Shown piece after piece: positions 32,092 through 41,299 of a stretch of DNA of 64,000 nt; positions within the stretch are counted from its first letter, which is position 1; each line of letters starts with the position of its first letter. Made by a program: the position numbers and the translations under genes. Source of the stretch: Zygnema cylindricum (Eukaryota > Streptophyta > Zygnematophyceae > Zygnematales > Zygnemataceae); NCBI GenBank assembly GCA_037447655.1, contig JBBHKE010002789.1:124001-188000 (forward strand), read 5' to 3'. Under the pieces are notes generated by a model. It had not been told where the DNA came from, made no database searches, and saw nothing but the letters and a program-made list of their open reading frames with translations.

Positions 32092-35000
32092 CTTTGTACC
32101 TCTCAATGGTATTATCCGGGTTTAATTTAAGTTTAAACACCCACTTACATCCGATCGGTTTTCGGTCCGGTGGACAATCTACCAACTCCCATGTATTGGC
32201 TTCCATGATAGAGGCCATTTCTTCATTTATAGCTGTGATCCACCGGCTACTTTCTGGAGTGTTTATGGCCTCTAAGTATGTTTGAGGTTCATCTGGGTGA
32301 GACATCTTTGTGAGTTGGTTATTTACTTGTCTTTCTTGAAGTCGTTTACTACTTCTTCTTCCCCCTTCAAAATCAAACGCTGGTATGGAAGGCATTCTTG
32401 GGTTTCGTTTTGGGAAATTTTCAGCTTCCCTATCTTCCAATTCCGGTGTCTCATCAAGTTCCTCATCGGTTTCCACTTCGTATTGTGGCGTTGCCTCGGA
32501 TGTTTTCCTTTCCTCCTTCTCCTTTGGTAGATCTGCAGATTTTTCTTTTTCTCCCTCTTCCTTCTCTTCATTTTCAAAGTCAAAGTCAGAAAACTGATCC
32601 GTTTCAAATCTGATTTTGACTTCCTTATTATATTTGAATGGATCAATGGACTTCTCTTCATTCATCACCACTATGTGTTTTACCAAAATTATATCTCTCT
32701 TTTTCAAGTCATACACTCGGTATCCTTTTGTGCTCTCATCATATCCTACAAGATATCCTGGTTTCCCTCTTCCCTCTAACTTCCATTTAGTCTTATCGGA
32801 ATCCAAACTGTAGACTTGACTTCCGAACACTCTCAAACTAGACAAATCAGGCTTTCTTCCTGTCCACCTCTCATACGGAGTTTCCTCCTTATTTGCTGAA
32901 GTTAGGACTCTATTTTTGATGAAATTAGCATAGTTCATAGACTCAGCCCAAAACTGCAGCCCTATCCTCTTATCACTTAACATACTTCTGGACATATCTC
33001 CTAAAGTTCTATTCACTCTTTCTGCTACCCCATTTCGTTCCGGATTATAGGGAACAGTTTTCTCATGATGAATTCCTTCTTCTTTAAGATATTCTTCAAA
33101 ATCCCTTGAGGTGTATTCTTTCCCATTATCACTTCTTATCTCTTTTATTGAGGTTTCATGTAGCTTTTCACTCCATACTTTATACTCTTTGAAACATCTT
33201 AATACCTCTGACTTATGTCTGAGAAAGTATACCTTCGTGTATCTAGACCAATCATCTGTGATAGTTAACATCCATCTTTTCCCCCCATGTGAGGCATACC
33301 TAGCAGGTCCCCAAACATCAGTGTGAACTAGATCTAATACTTTCTCTCTCCTAAATGTGGTTGCCTTTGGAAATGGAAGTCTATGAATCTTCCCTTGGGC
33401 ACATCCACTACAATCATCAAAGGTCTCATCATCTTCAAAAGTAATACCCTCCACTATTCCATTTTTCTTCATTTTCTTTAATCTATCTAGATGCACATGC
33501 CCCAACCTTTTATGCCAAAGCATCATCTCACTTGCACACGAGTAGAGAACACTCTTTTCATTGCAAAGTACAATTCTGAACATTCCTTGACTGCCCTTCT
33601 CAGCTATGAAATAAACCTCATTATCAAAGCTTGCTGTGAAGATTCCTTTCCTAGTTCCTGTTTCAAACTCCTTTTCATCTAGGACAGCTGTTGAGACTAG
33701 GTTCTTGCTAAGTTGTGGAATGTAAAGAACGTCTGAGAGTGTTACAATTGAGGCCTTTCCATCAACTAGAACCTTCAAGTCAACAGTTCCAACAAGACTT
33801 GTGGTTTCTTCTCTACCATCTCCGTACTCTAACTCAACTGTTGGGATATTTCTCAGTTTAGTGAACCACCGCTTATCTTTGCACATATGCATTGAAGCCC
33901 CTGAGTCTATGATCCACCCATCCTCGGGTGGATCCCTCTTACCTCCGAAAGCACACTTTTGTCTCCGTGGAATGTCGACATGCTTTTCAGTGTTTTTCGG
34001 ATTAAGGAGAAGCTCCTCAAGCTCCTCTTCAGGTTCAGTTTTTCCTTCCACTTCCTCATCAAGAACTTGAGTCAGGAAAGCCTTTTTCTTTCCTCCGTCC
34101 TTTGAAGTTCCTTGACCATCTTTCGGTCGAAGATCTGCAAGTCTGACACAATCTGCCATATAGTGTCCCGGTTTCTTGCAGAAGTGACATAATCCTCCTC
34201 GAGAAGTTCCTCTCCCCTGTCTATCAAATCTGCCACCTCCTTGTCCTCTTCCACCAAAGTTTCGATAAGGATCTTTCCCTCTCTCCTCATCACGCTTCCG
34301 CCAATCAGCTCCTGCAGACAATGCTTGAACACTTGGACTCCCTCTCCTAAGCTCTATGGTGCTTTCTTTCACTAAAATCATTCCCACAGTGTCATCCCAA
34401 TTCCAATTGCTATCTCCTATGTCCTGCAATCGGTTAATGATATTCTCATACTCTTCAGGTAGTTTCATCATTAATGTATTCACTCTTTGTCTCTCAGACC
34501 ATGAGTTACCTGCACTCTCTAACTCTCCAAACAATGCTCCTAAATCATTGCAATAATTATCCATACTTCCTCCCTTATAAGTATAAGCTGCAATCTTATT
34601 TTCTGCCAACTGTTGCTGCTGCAATGATCCACTCTTATATTTGTTAACTAGTGATATCCAAATCTGAGATGAAGATTTGACATGCATAAGGGGAATGGCA
34701 ATGCCCTTTGCTACACTTTTAAGAATTAAGAGCTTAGCAACCTTGTCTTTGTAGTTCCACTTTTCATTCTCTGATCTTTCGGTCTGAACCCTTGTCGTTG
34801 TTGCTGGTGGTGCTGCTGCCGGTATCGCCTTCGGCAATGGTGTTACTTGAGTTGCAACTCTTTCCTTTTCTCCTTCCATGACAATCTCTTCTCCTTCCTC
34901 ATCTTCATCCTCGGTGATGGTGGCAGCTGTTCTACCAACTGTAGAGGCGGAGGTGCCAGAAAAACGTGTCCCTCCAAACCCAGGTGGAGGTGGGCATCGA

Positions 35001-35140
35001 ATTTGTCCAGACACTATGCCCCATAAATACTTCTCAAATAGTTCTCCCTCCATCATCATTTCCCAATAAAGAAAGTCTGATCCATCAAATATGGGCACCC
35101 TAGAGGGTGGGCCCATAACCTGAAATTCTGTGGTCTCCAT
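32039..35140 (-). CDS. Cop9 Gag-protease-integrase polyprotein, intact 1033-codon ORF
   Basis: One frame from ATG 35140, which lies 20 nt inside the 5' LTR. In order: capsid (VMGPPSRVPIF at residues 8-18); acidic/Ala-Pro linker (about 70-120); basic Gly/Arg stretch and a CX2CX4HX4C knuckle (CHFCKKPGHYMADC, about 318-331); protease active site IDSGAS (about 408); integrase HHCC region (LWHKRLGHVH, CSGC, about 540-590); core with all three catalytic residues (HTDVWGPA, IRSDNGKEY, NGVAERVNR, about 610-705); GYDESTKGY motif; RT entry (WELVDCPPDRKPIGCKW). It then runs into the truncated LTR and ends with about 14 foreign residues at 32039. No RT catalytic core or RNase H is encoded. It is the only uninterrupted retroelement polyprotein in the window. 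Confidence 0.95.
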   Translation of the reverse strand: METTEFQVMGPPSRVPIFDGSDFLYWEMMMEGELFEKYLWGIVSGQIRCPPPPGFGGTRFSGTSASTVGRTAATITEDEDEEGEEIVMEGEKERVATQVTPLPKAIPAAAPPATTTRVQTERSENEKWNYKDKVAKLLILKSVAKGIAIPLMHVKSSSQIWISLVNKYKSGSLQQQQLAENKIAAYTYKGGSMDNYCNDLGALFGELESAGNSWSERQRVNTLMMKLPEEYENIINRLQDIGDSNWNWDDTVGMILVKESTIELRRGSPSVQALSAGADWRKRDEERGKDPYRNFGGRGQGGGRFDRQGRGTSRGGLCHFCKKPGHYMADCVRLADLRPKDGQGTSKDGGKKKAFLTQVLDEEVEGKTEPEEELEELLLNPKNTEKHVDIPRRQKCAFGGKRDPPEDGWIIDSGASMHMCKDKRWFTKLRNIPTVELEYGDGREETTSLVGTVDLKVLVDGKASIVTLSDVLYIPQLSKNLVSTAVLDEKEFETGTRKGIFTASFDNEVYFIAEKGSQGMFRIVLCNEKSVLYSCASEMMLWHKRLGHVHLDRLKKMKKNGIVEGITFEDDETFDDCSGCAQGKIHRLPFPKATTFRREKVLDLVHTDVWGPARYASHGGKRWMLTITDDWSRYTKVYFLRHKSEVLRCFKEYKVWSEKLHETSIKEIRSDNGKEYTSRDFEEYLKEEGIHHEKTVPYNPERNGVAERVNRTLGDMSRSMLSDKRIGLQFWAESMNYANFIKNRVLTSANKEETPYERWTGRKPDLSSLRVFGSQVYSLDSDKTKWKLEGRGKPGYLVGYDESTKGYRVYDLKKRDIILVKHIVVMNEEKSIDPFKYNKEVKIRFETDQFSDFDFENEEKEEGEKEKSADLPKEKEERKTSEATPQYEVETDEELDETPELEDREAENFPKRNPRMPSIPAFDFEGGRRSSKRLQERQVNNQLTKMSHPDEPQTYLEAINTPESSRWITAINEEMASIMEANTWELVDCPPDRKPIGCKWVFKLKLNPDNTIERYKGRHTDIASRGATWRHII
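35106..35120 (-). promoter_or_regulatory. Cop9 primer-binding site, perfect half initiator tRNA-Met match
   Basis: GGTTATGGGCCCACC directly follows the LTR. It is the exact complement of plant initiator tRNA-Met from the 5' anticodon stem through the loop (CAU), as known for that tRNA. It encodes part of QVMGPP in gag. A CACCCT-CT-AGGGTG hairpin follows at once. Confidence 0.88.
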
Positions 35141-36011
35141 TGACCCACAGAATGAGCAGCCTATGTAAAGCCTCTAGGATAATATTTGCCCCTTCTACTT
35201 TCCCGCTGAATAAGCGCCGCCCAGGCACACAAATATTCTGACCACTCTCACCCTTGTGAGGACAAGACTCCCCTGAGTCAAACGCAAAAAGAATCACTGA
35301 ATTTGCTCACCCGAGCAGTAAGTTATGGTTGGTCAAAGATGACCTTTATAGTTACAAGCTCTCTTAGAGAGAGAGGTACCTAAATATTACTAAGTCTCGG
35401 TCTGCCTACTCACGACTACCTACTATTAAACCCTAGTCCAATAGGAACACTATAAAGTACAAGAAGGTACAATGGGCGATGTACTTATTGTACAACTATT
35501 GTACGACAAGGTCTACAAGGTGACACCTGTCATATCGGAAGCCATGGTTCCTCCTCCCATCTTCTCCGGTATCAAATAATGTGGCGCCACGTGGCACCGC
35601 GTGACGCTATATCCGTATGCCGCCGAAAAGCTCACTTCGCGTGGCGGCTTTAATGCCGGCCGTCCGATCAAAACATATTTTACACGGTTCAGATTCGCGT
35701 ACATGCAGAAATTGCTCATTTTGGTTAGTCTGCTGTTAATTAGCTGTTTCGTTAATGTTTATATATTTATGAAACCCGTCACGTGTATCGTTTCGTAACG
35801 CCTTAATGGCTAAGGCGTTAGGCTATAAAGGGTCTAGAGGTCAAAGGTTCAAATCTAGACCTAGGCATCATTTTATCCAAAATACCCTTATCTGCAAAAA
35901 CTGCCACTTTCTAAATATGGCGGCAGCCATGGCGCGCCTTTGATCCTCACTCTCTTTCTTTAAAACAAAACTAAAATAGGGAAGTGAACTATTAATTACC
36001 TCTTTTCAACA
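35121..36011 (-). repeat. Cop9 5' LTR
   Basis: 891 bp, TGTTGAAAAGAGG...GAATTTCA. It contains a perfect 9-bp inverted repeat around the gag ATG (arms 35125-35133 and 35145-35153), TATA-like TATAAAGG near 35340-35350, the GTAC inverted repeat near 35457-35495, and a tRNA-like block on the plus strand (35805-35870) with A-box-like TGGCTAAGGCG and B-box GGTTCAAATCT. The U3 hairpin of other LTRs is missing or diverged. Confidence 0.93.
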
Positions 36012-36016
36012 TCTTT

Positions 36017-36495
36017 TATGCCACAACTCATCTGAATGCAAAACACCGGAGTACAGAACATCATTCTCCTTGGTATTAGCCATATACATGCGGTACATCT
36101 TGCTATTATCTCTAGTACCTCTGACCGCAACTTTTCCATTTTTGCTAACAACGTGCCGACCATTTTTCAAACTAACCTCAAAGCCTTTACTCTCTACCAA
36201 AGACGTAGAAAACAGATTTTTCTTAAAGTCAGGCACAAATAACACATTATGAAGAGTCCTTTCAATTGCTTTTCCTTCTACATCAACTAGCAATGACACA
36301 TCACCCACAGCACGAGTCTGAACACTCATTCCACAAGCATAATAAATGTTTTTCTCCGACGTTGTTTTCAGATTTTTGAGGTGACCTTGTTCTAGCACAT
36401 GTGGGCTGACGGTCCCGTATCCATTTTCCATCCATGGTCCTTCGCGCCCTCCATTGTTGCCGCCATAGCGAATAGATCCGTTTCGTCCTCCTCAT
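36017..36495 (-). pseudogene. Cop7 protease/GAG-pre region
   Basis: 36431-36006 is open and encodes the second half of the family II protease and the GAG-pre part (TLHNVLFVPDFKKNLFSTS), ending at DELWHKR, exactly where Cop9 inserted. The protease N-terminal part is in a shifted frame (36495-36432). It would process Gag-Pol. Confidence 0.85.
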
Positions 36496-37981
36496 AAAAC
36501 GTCAAAGTTTTGTCTTGGAGAGACGAAGAAGCCGAAAACAATGCATTTCCACGAGGTGTAGGCCACGTGAAGCTTTTGTAAAACTGACTTTGTTGCCATC
36601 GCGGCCTGTATAAACCTGTATCATTAGCTTTTTTAAGTTTAGGACATAATTTTTATCCATGACCTCTCTCACTATAATAGAAACATGCATTGTTGGATTG
36701 TTTATTTCCACCTTCATTAAACTGTTTGAACTGATTAAACAGATTTCTTTGCTGATTAAACTGTCCTTTCCTCTCAAAGTCTGAATTAAAAGCCTCTACT
36801 TGCTCAACATTGAGAATATTAGATGTAGCTTCCTCCTCTAGTAAAATATTCATAGCTACACCGCGAATCGTAATTAGAGTAAATTACTCTAATTCGGTAG
36901 CTCGAAATTCTGACTCTATGACATCAAATAGAGTAAACGATTCTAATTTTTTCATTATTCTAATTTAGGTAAGTTTAATTAGCGTAACAAAATTTTAATA
37001 AAGGTTCGTTTTAAATAGTGTGGAGTACGGACGACGTTCAACCGTGCAAAAATGTACTTTTTTAAGTAAGAGGGAAAAATAATGATTTAATACAATCGTG
37101 CTCGCACGTGAAATCGGACTAAACGAAAAATCAATCACATCGGAAAAAAGTCGTTCGCATAACTCTCGTCCGTCGACAGCATCGTCGTCAGTGTGAACAT
37201 TAACTAACATTCAGCGCGACAAATAATACTAGCGTCATAATGACGTCAAAACTATACGGACTGACAGATTTTGTACGTTCACGTGATTTAGTGTTTATAA
37301 TTTCAGCGTGGATATTTATTGCCGACATAACCCAATATAGAGTACTTAAATAAATTAGAGTAAACTTCGACTGTGAAAAAGCTCTATCACATAAAGTAGA
37401 GTCTATTACTTTAATTGTTTTTTTTGGTTTTTCTACTCTAGTTTTTTCATTACTCTAATTACGATTCGCGGTGTAACTGTAAAGTCCAGCTAGCTTTATC
37501 TTTTTGTTTGAGCATATCAGATGCCCCTTTCATACTACGAGGGAGACCCCTCGTGAGCAATGCTGTCTGTTGAAACTGAGGAAACACCCCACCCGCACAA
37601 GCATGTGCATCTACAAGGATGCAAAATTTGTTAGAGTATTCAACCATTGTACCGCCGGTGTACTTATAGTCCCAAATTTTTCCAACCAATAAAAGTTCTT
37701 CCTGGACATTAGCTTTTTAATAATCATTTTTAAGAGATTTCCAGATATCAATTGCTTTTATCATTTTTATCTGAGACATAGCTAAGTCCTCAGATATACA
37801 GAATTTCAGAATTGAACGAGCCAGCGTATTTTTCTTAGACCATGACGGATCAGATTCATCTAGCGAACCATCCAATATATCCAAAAGATTGACATTCTCA
37901 AAATGTGTCTCCACCATATCCGCCCATTAAATATACTTTTCCCCTGAAAAGATAGGAATTCTTGATGACAGGCCCATAACC
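36496..37981 (-). pseudogene. Cop7 gag, split by a MITE
   Basis: 37917-37717 and 37689-37476 encode family II capsid (SILKFCISEDLAMSQIK, then GKIWDYKYTGGTMVEYSNKF). After the MITE (36857-37475) coding continues at 36856-36500 with the zinc knuckle in shifted frames (CFYYSERGHG, near 36660-36690). Several frameshifts and a stop near 37717 break it. The PBS core GGTTATGGGCC is 37971-37981. Confidence 0.85.
36857..37475. mobile_element. MITE with long terminal inverted repeats and TA target site
   Basis: About 615 bp. Its first and last 24 bp are perfect inverted repeats (start CACCGCGAATCGTAATTAG) and TA stands on both sides (36857-36858, 37474-37475). It has no transposase. It is homologous along its length to 47540-48044. 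TA duplication and terminal repeats fit a Tc1/mariner-type non-autonomous element; the superfamily is an inference. It interrupts the Cop7 gag. Confidence 0.85.
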
Positions 37982-38784
37982 TGTTGTTCTACAACCACCG
38001 GTGCAGGTAGAGGAGCAGCAGTAGTAGTAGAAGTAGACATGATACACTCTCAGAAGCTATCAAGAATCGTACCAAACACCTATTTTCAAGTGCTCACCAA
38101 ATCTTGTACAAGCATCCAAAACTTCAAAAAGCTCTATCAAATTATAGAGCATCATAAACACTGACAACTCCCAAAGTTTCAGTAGAATTGACCCGACAAC
38201 ACTCAAGATATAATACTCAGAAGTTTCCCAAAAATTGTCTGCAGTTTTACTACTTAGAAGTCTGGATACATAATGTGTTATGAGTCCTAAGTCTTATACT
38301 TGTGTTGTACTGGCGATACCACTGTATGTGAGAGGTACGTCAAACCACCAAACTAACGCTAATCTGTCAAGCTACCACTGAGCTACCACTAAGCTACCAC
38401 TGAGCTAACACTGAGCTACCCACTAAGTTGACTAGAATCGTATCTATCGCAGTTGCCCTATACTGTACATAATCATATTAAACATATTGGACACTGCGTT
38501 GTCCGTGCGGACCATATCAAACGTGATCGCAGTTGCGTTGCCTTATCTTCGTCGCTGCCGCTTTGTTTTGACTGCGTCGCAGCTGCAGTTGCGTTGCTAC
38601 ATCGCAGCTGCATTGTCTCCTCTCAATGTGTGATATGTATATGTGGATAAGTGCCAATCCCAGATACCTGTAATGTGCTTTAAGTGACGACGCTCTGCTT
38701 TGAATTACGACGCATGTCCTTGTAGATTTGTCTTGCTGTTCGTCACACTAATTTACTGAGACTTAAAGCTTTCCAAAATCAACA
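37982..38784 (-). repeat. Cop7 5' LTR (family II)
   Basis: 803 bp, pair of 26785-27591. It ends ...GTAGAACAACA before the PBS core. The outer end is followed on the plus strand by the target duplication TTTTG (38785-38789). The gag ATG (near 38039) lies about 60 nt inside the LTR, so the LTR encodes the Ser/Thr-rich Gag N-terminus. Confidence 0.92.
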
Positions 38785-38825
38785 TTTTGGTGACACTGAC
38801 AACGTACCGCCTTCTAGCTTGTGCT

Positions 38826-38936
38826 GTTTCATTGTTGAAAAAGACATGCTTTGCCTTTAAGTCTCTCATGCGGTCGACGTCGTTTCATTGTTGAAAAAGG
38901 GGTGCTTTGCCTTTAAGTCTCTTATGCGGTCGGCGT
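38826..38936. repeat. Tandem repeat, two copies of about 56 bp
   Basis: GTTTCATTGTTGAAAAAG... is repeated directly with a few changes. Only two units. Confidence 0.8.
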
Positions 38937-40604
38937 GAAATGGCATCAGAATCTTAAGACCCCTACGAGAAAATCAATACGTGAGGTAAACGGAAAAAAC
39001 AAAATAATGTGTGTACTTTTCCTCGTCGTACTGAACGCAAACGGATAAAACATTGCGAATCGTGTACTTTTTGTCATCGCTTGAATTTGTTGGAAATTTT
39101 TGGGAAATTTGAACACGTGCGATGTATATGTTCCAATTTGTTTAGCGTTGGTACTTTAATTGAAATCGATGATTTTTTTTAAAATAAATGTTGAAGGTGG
39201 TGTTTCTTTACGTGGTTGTGGGTTGTCGTACACAAGACGACAACATGTGGTACATTTTAAGTTCGACGATGATGCAAAATTCACTCCTAATTTTTTTATT
39301 TAAATTTATGGTTGTATCTTACGCGGTACGGCGCTAAATTTTAGAGGAAAACGACAGTAACAAAAATTATTACTTTCGCACATGGAGACATACCCTAACA
39401 AAGAAATTGTTACTTAACGGTTTGCCGATTGTATAAGTCTTCAATGCCCTTGAGACTGTCAACTTCTACAATTTGTCTTGTCGCACCTTATTTTTCCAAA
39501 CTCTTTCAAGCGTTGCAAGACACATCGTAATTTTTGAAACCATTTGTGACATCGTAGACGTACAACCATGTAACCATGGTTGTACAACATGCCTTTTTGT
39601 TTGCCTCTCCTGCTCGGCCGCCACGAATGGAAATAGAATTCATGGCGCCTTCAGAGATTGTCACCTTTGCAGATTTTTCACCTTTCCGTGAAATGGCACT
39701 GAAGCCCCGAGACCTTTGCAAAATCGTACAACATGCAAGCGGACAAAAACGAGCAACTTTGAACTTTTTTTCATTGTCAAAAACTTCTGAAAACTTTTCA
39801 AACGTGAGAATATCTTTTCCTATTCGTGAAAGAGGTTTTAATTTATTTTAAACACATCGTCGAGAATGTGTTTTAAGTTAAGTTTGAAGATGACGTGAGA
39901 GTGGGTCGAAAAAACAGAAGACGACAACTTTTCGTACATCTTAAGTTTGAGGATGACGCAAATTGTATTATGCAATTTTGCTATTTGTACGGCTACAACT
40001 TTAGCACTACGACCCTAAGTTTTAACGGCAGAAAAAAACATGTGTACTTAGCCACATGGGGTGTACCCTAATAGAAATGTGGAAACAAAAGAGTCTAAGG
40101 GCAAGAGTTGAGCACTTGAACCGTTCCTGAAATGTGACTCTGACATAGCGGTAAAGGTGCACCTTGCTCTGACCCGGAATTTCGATGACAGTTTCTATGT
40201 GACAGTTACAGTCTCTCGACTGTAGTTACATACTCTCATTATTGTTAGTTATTTACTCTTCATTATTGGGTCAAAGCAAGCCACCTGCGCATGATATTTT
40301 TGTTTCTATGTCACTGTTCCACTGCTTAACTGACGGTTACACCTGATTGCAAGGAGCCGGCTAGACTCGCGGGAAAATGTTAGCCGGCCGCAAGTTAAAT
40401 TGGATGTTTTCAAGAGTCAAAGGTAGTCAACATGGTTTGCCGTCAACTAGTACCAGGTATGTACGTATTTCTGTACTTGCTTGTACTTTTTGACGTTACT
40501 GTTGCTCATGCGCCAATTGAAATTTCAAATTTGCTTCTTCAAAAAGTGTTTCCCTTGAAATGTGGTTAAAAGTTTGAAAATAACGGCTCGTTATGTAATG
40601 AATT

Positions 40605-40690
40605 GTGCACCACTTCCACCACTGGCGGTACAGTATGTTGTACAATAGTGCATCACTTCCACCACTGGCGGCACATTATGTTGTACAATG
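40605..40690. repeat. Tandem repeat, two copies of 43 bp
   Basis: GTGCACCACTTCCACCACTG... is repeated with about four differences. A third copy starts (GTGCATCATTCC) and stops. Lies about 0.6 kb upstream of the VAMP72 start codon. Confidence 0.82.
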
Positions 40691-41245
40691 GTGCATCATT
40701 CCTGCCATCACTATCATCATCATCCCGATTTTCTTTGTACGCGTTTTCTTGGCAACGACCGGCCGTGGCGGTTCCTGTCATGACGGTTCCTGAAAATGTA
40801 CGGCGAGTGTTTTCCAACGGCTCTTCCAACTGTACTGCAACCGGTGCACGTCCGCTGAATGCTGAACTGCTGATGGCACATGCCATACCGAACTACTGTA
40901 CCATGACATACCATGAAAGTACAGTATTTCGCACAGTGAAAACTATAAAATCGACGTATATTACGTAAATTTCGTAAAAAAGTCCAAATACGTACGATGT
41001 GTACAACTACGGTTTTGTAATTTGGACCAAAAAGACAAGAAAAAACCTTTAACACATGGGAACACACCCTGATACTGCTTCCTCGCAGTTCATTTTGGGT
41101 TGGAAATTGCTCCCTCCAAGGTTATTCACTCCGTCCGGGTGACAGGAAACCAAAACCTGCATAGCAAGTAAAATCGGTGTTAGGTCACTGTACAGAAATA
41201 CTCAAGGCATCTTAAGTTAAGACGTTTTCTTCTGTTTTTTGCATT

Positions 41246-41299
41246 ATTTCTGGTGAAGGCTATATTTCTGGTGAAGGCTATATTTCTGGTGAAGGCCAT
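41246..41299 (+). repeat. Three 18-bp tandem repeats directly before the VAMP72 start codon
   Basis: ATTTCTGGTGAAGGCTAT occurs three times, the last ending CAT, and runs straight into ATG at 41300. The unit is six codons and stays in frame with the gene (Ile-Ser-Gly-Glu-Gly-Tyr/His). The frame is open back to the stop at 41213-41215 but has no upstream ATG, so this is most likely 5' untranslated leader. Confidence 0.85.

Larger units (their letters stand above)
31588..36011 (-). mobile_element. Cop9: young family I copia element lacking RT-RNase H
   Basis: The 5' LTR is 35121-36011 and a truncated 3' LTR 31588-32091. Target duplications TCTTT (31583-31587 and 36012-36016) flank both ends exactly. 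The 504 bp shared by the two LTRs are identical by eye, so the insertion is very recent on this window's scale. Between them is one open 1033-codon frame. RT after its first codons, RNase H, the polypurine tract and the outer part of the 3' LTR are missing, with a single junction at 32091/32092. Confidence 0.94.
26785..38784 (-). mobile_element. Cop7: family II copia element hosting three later insertions
   Basis: LTRs 26785-27591 (3') and 37982-38784 (5') are flanked by the 5-bp target duplication TTTTG (26780-26784 and 38785-38789), so both ends are exact. The 12.0 kb span shrinks to about 5.9 kb, a normal copia size, after removing a solo LTR (29032-30092), Cop9 (31588-36011) and a MITE (36857-37475). 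The paired LTRs differ by roughly 10 percent over the first 200 bp by eye, so this is older than Cop9. All genes are broken. Confidence 0.95.
38790..41245. other. Upstream flank of the VAMP72 gene, no supported gene
   Basis: 2.46 kb without a convincing frame. It holds two tandem repeats (38826-38936 and 40605-40690). Three old related blocks each end in CACATGG-N-ACACCCT-like words (near 39380-39400, 40040-40075, 41055-41070). An 11-bp inverted repeat GTACAACCATG lies near 39560-39585. The promoter of the gene must lie here; no clear TATA box was seen close to the first exon. Confidence 0.5.

Noticed and set aside
32323-32661. 112-codon minus frame inside the Cop9 ORF
   Set aside because: Out-of-frame shadow of the Lys/Glu-rich linker of the intact polyprotein.
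35805-35870. Possible functional tRNA gene
   Set aside because: A-box and B-box words are present, but no full cloverleaf with a 7-bp acceptor stem could be drawn, and the same block sits in every family I LTR. Kept only as a tRNA-like block.
39576-39851. 91-codon frame upstream of the VAMP72 gene
   Set aside because: No recognisable domain, overlapped by an equal frame on the other strand, and it crosses an old repeat. No support as a gene.
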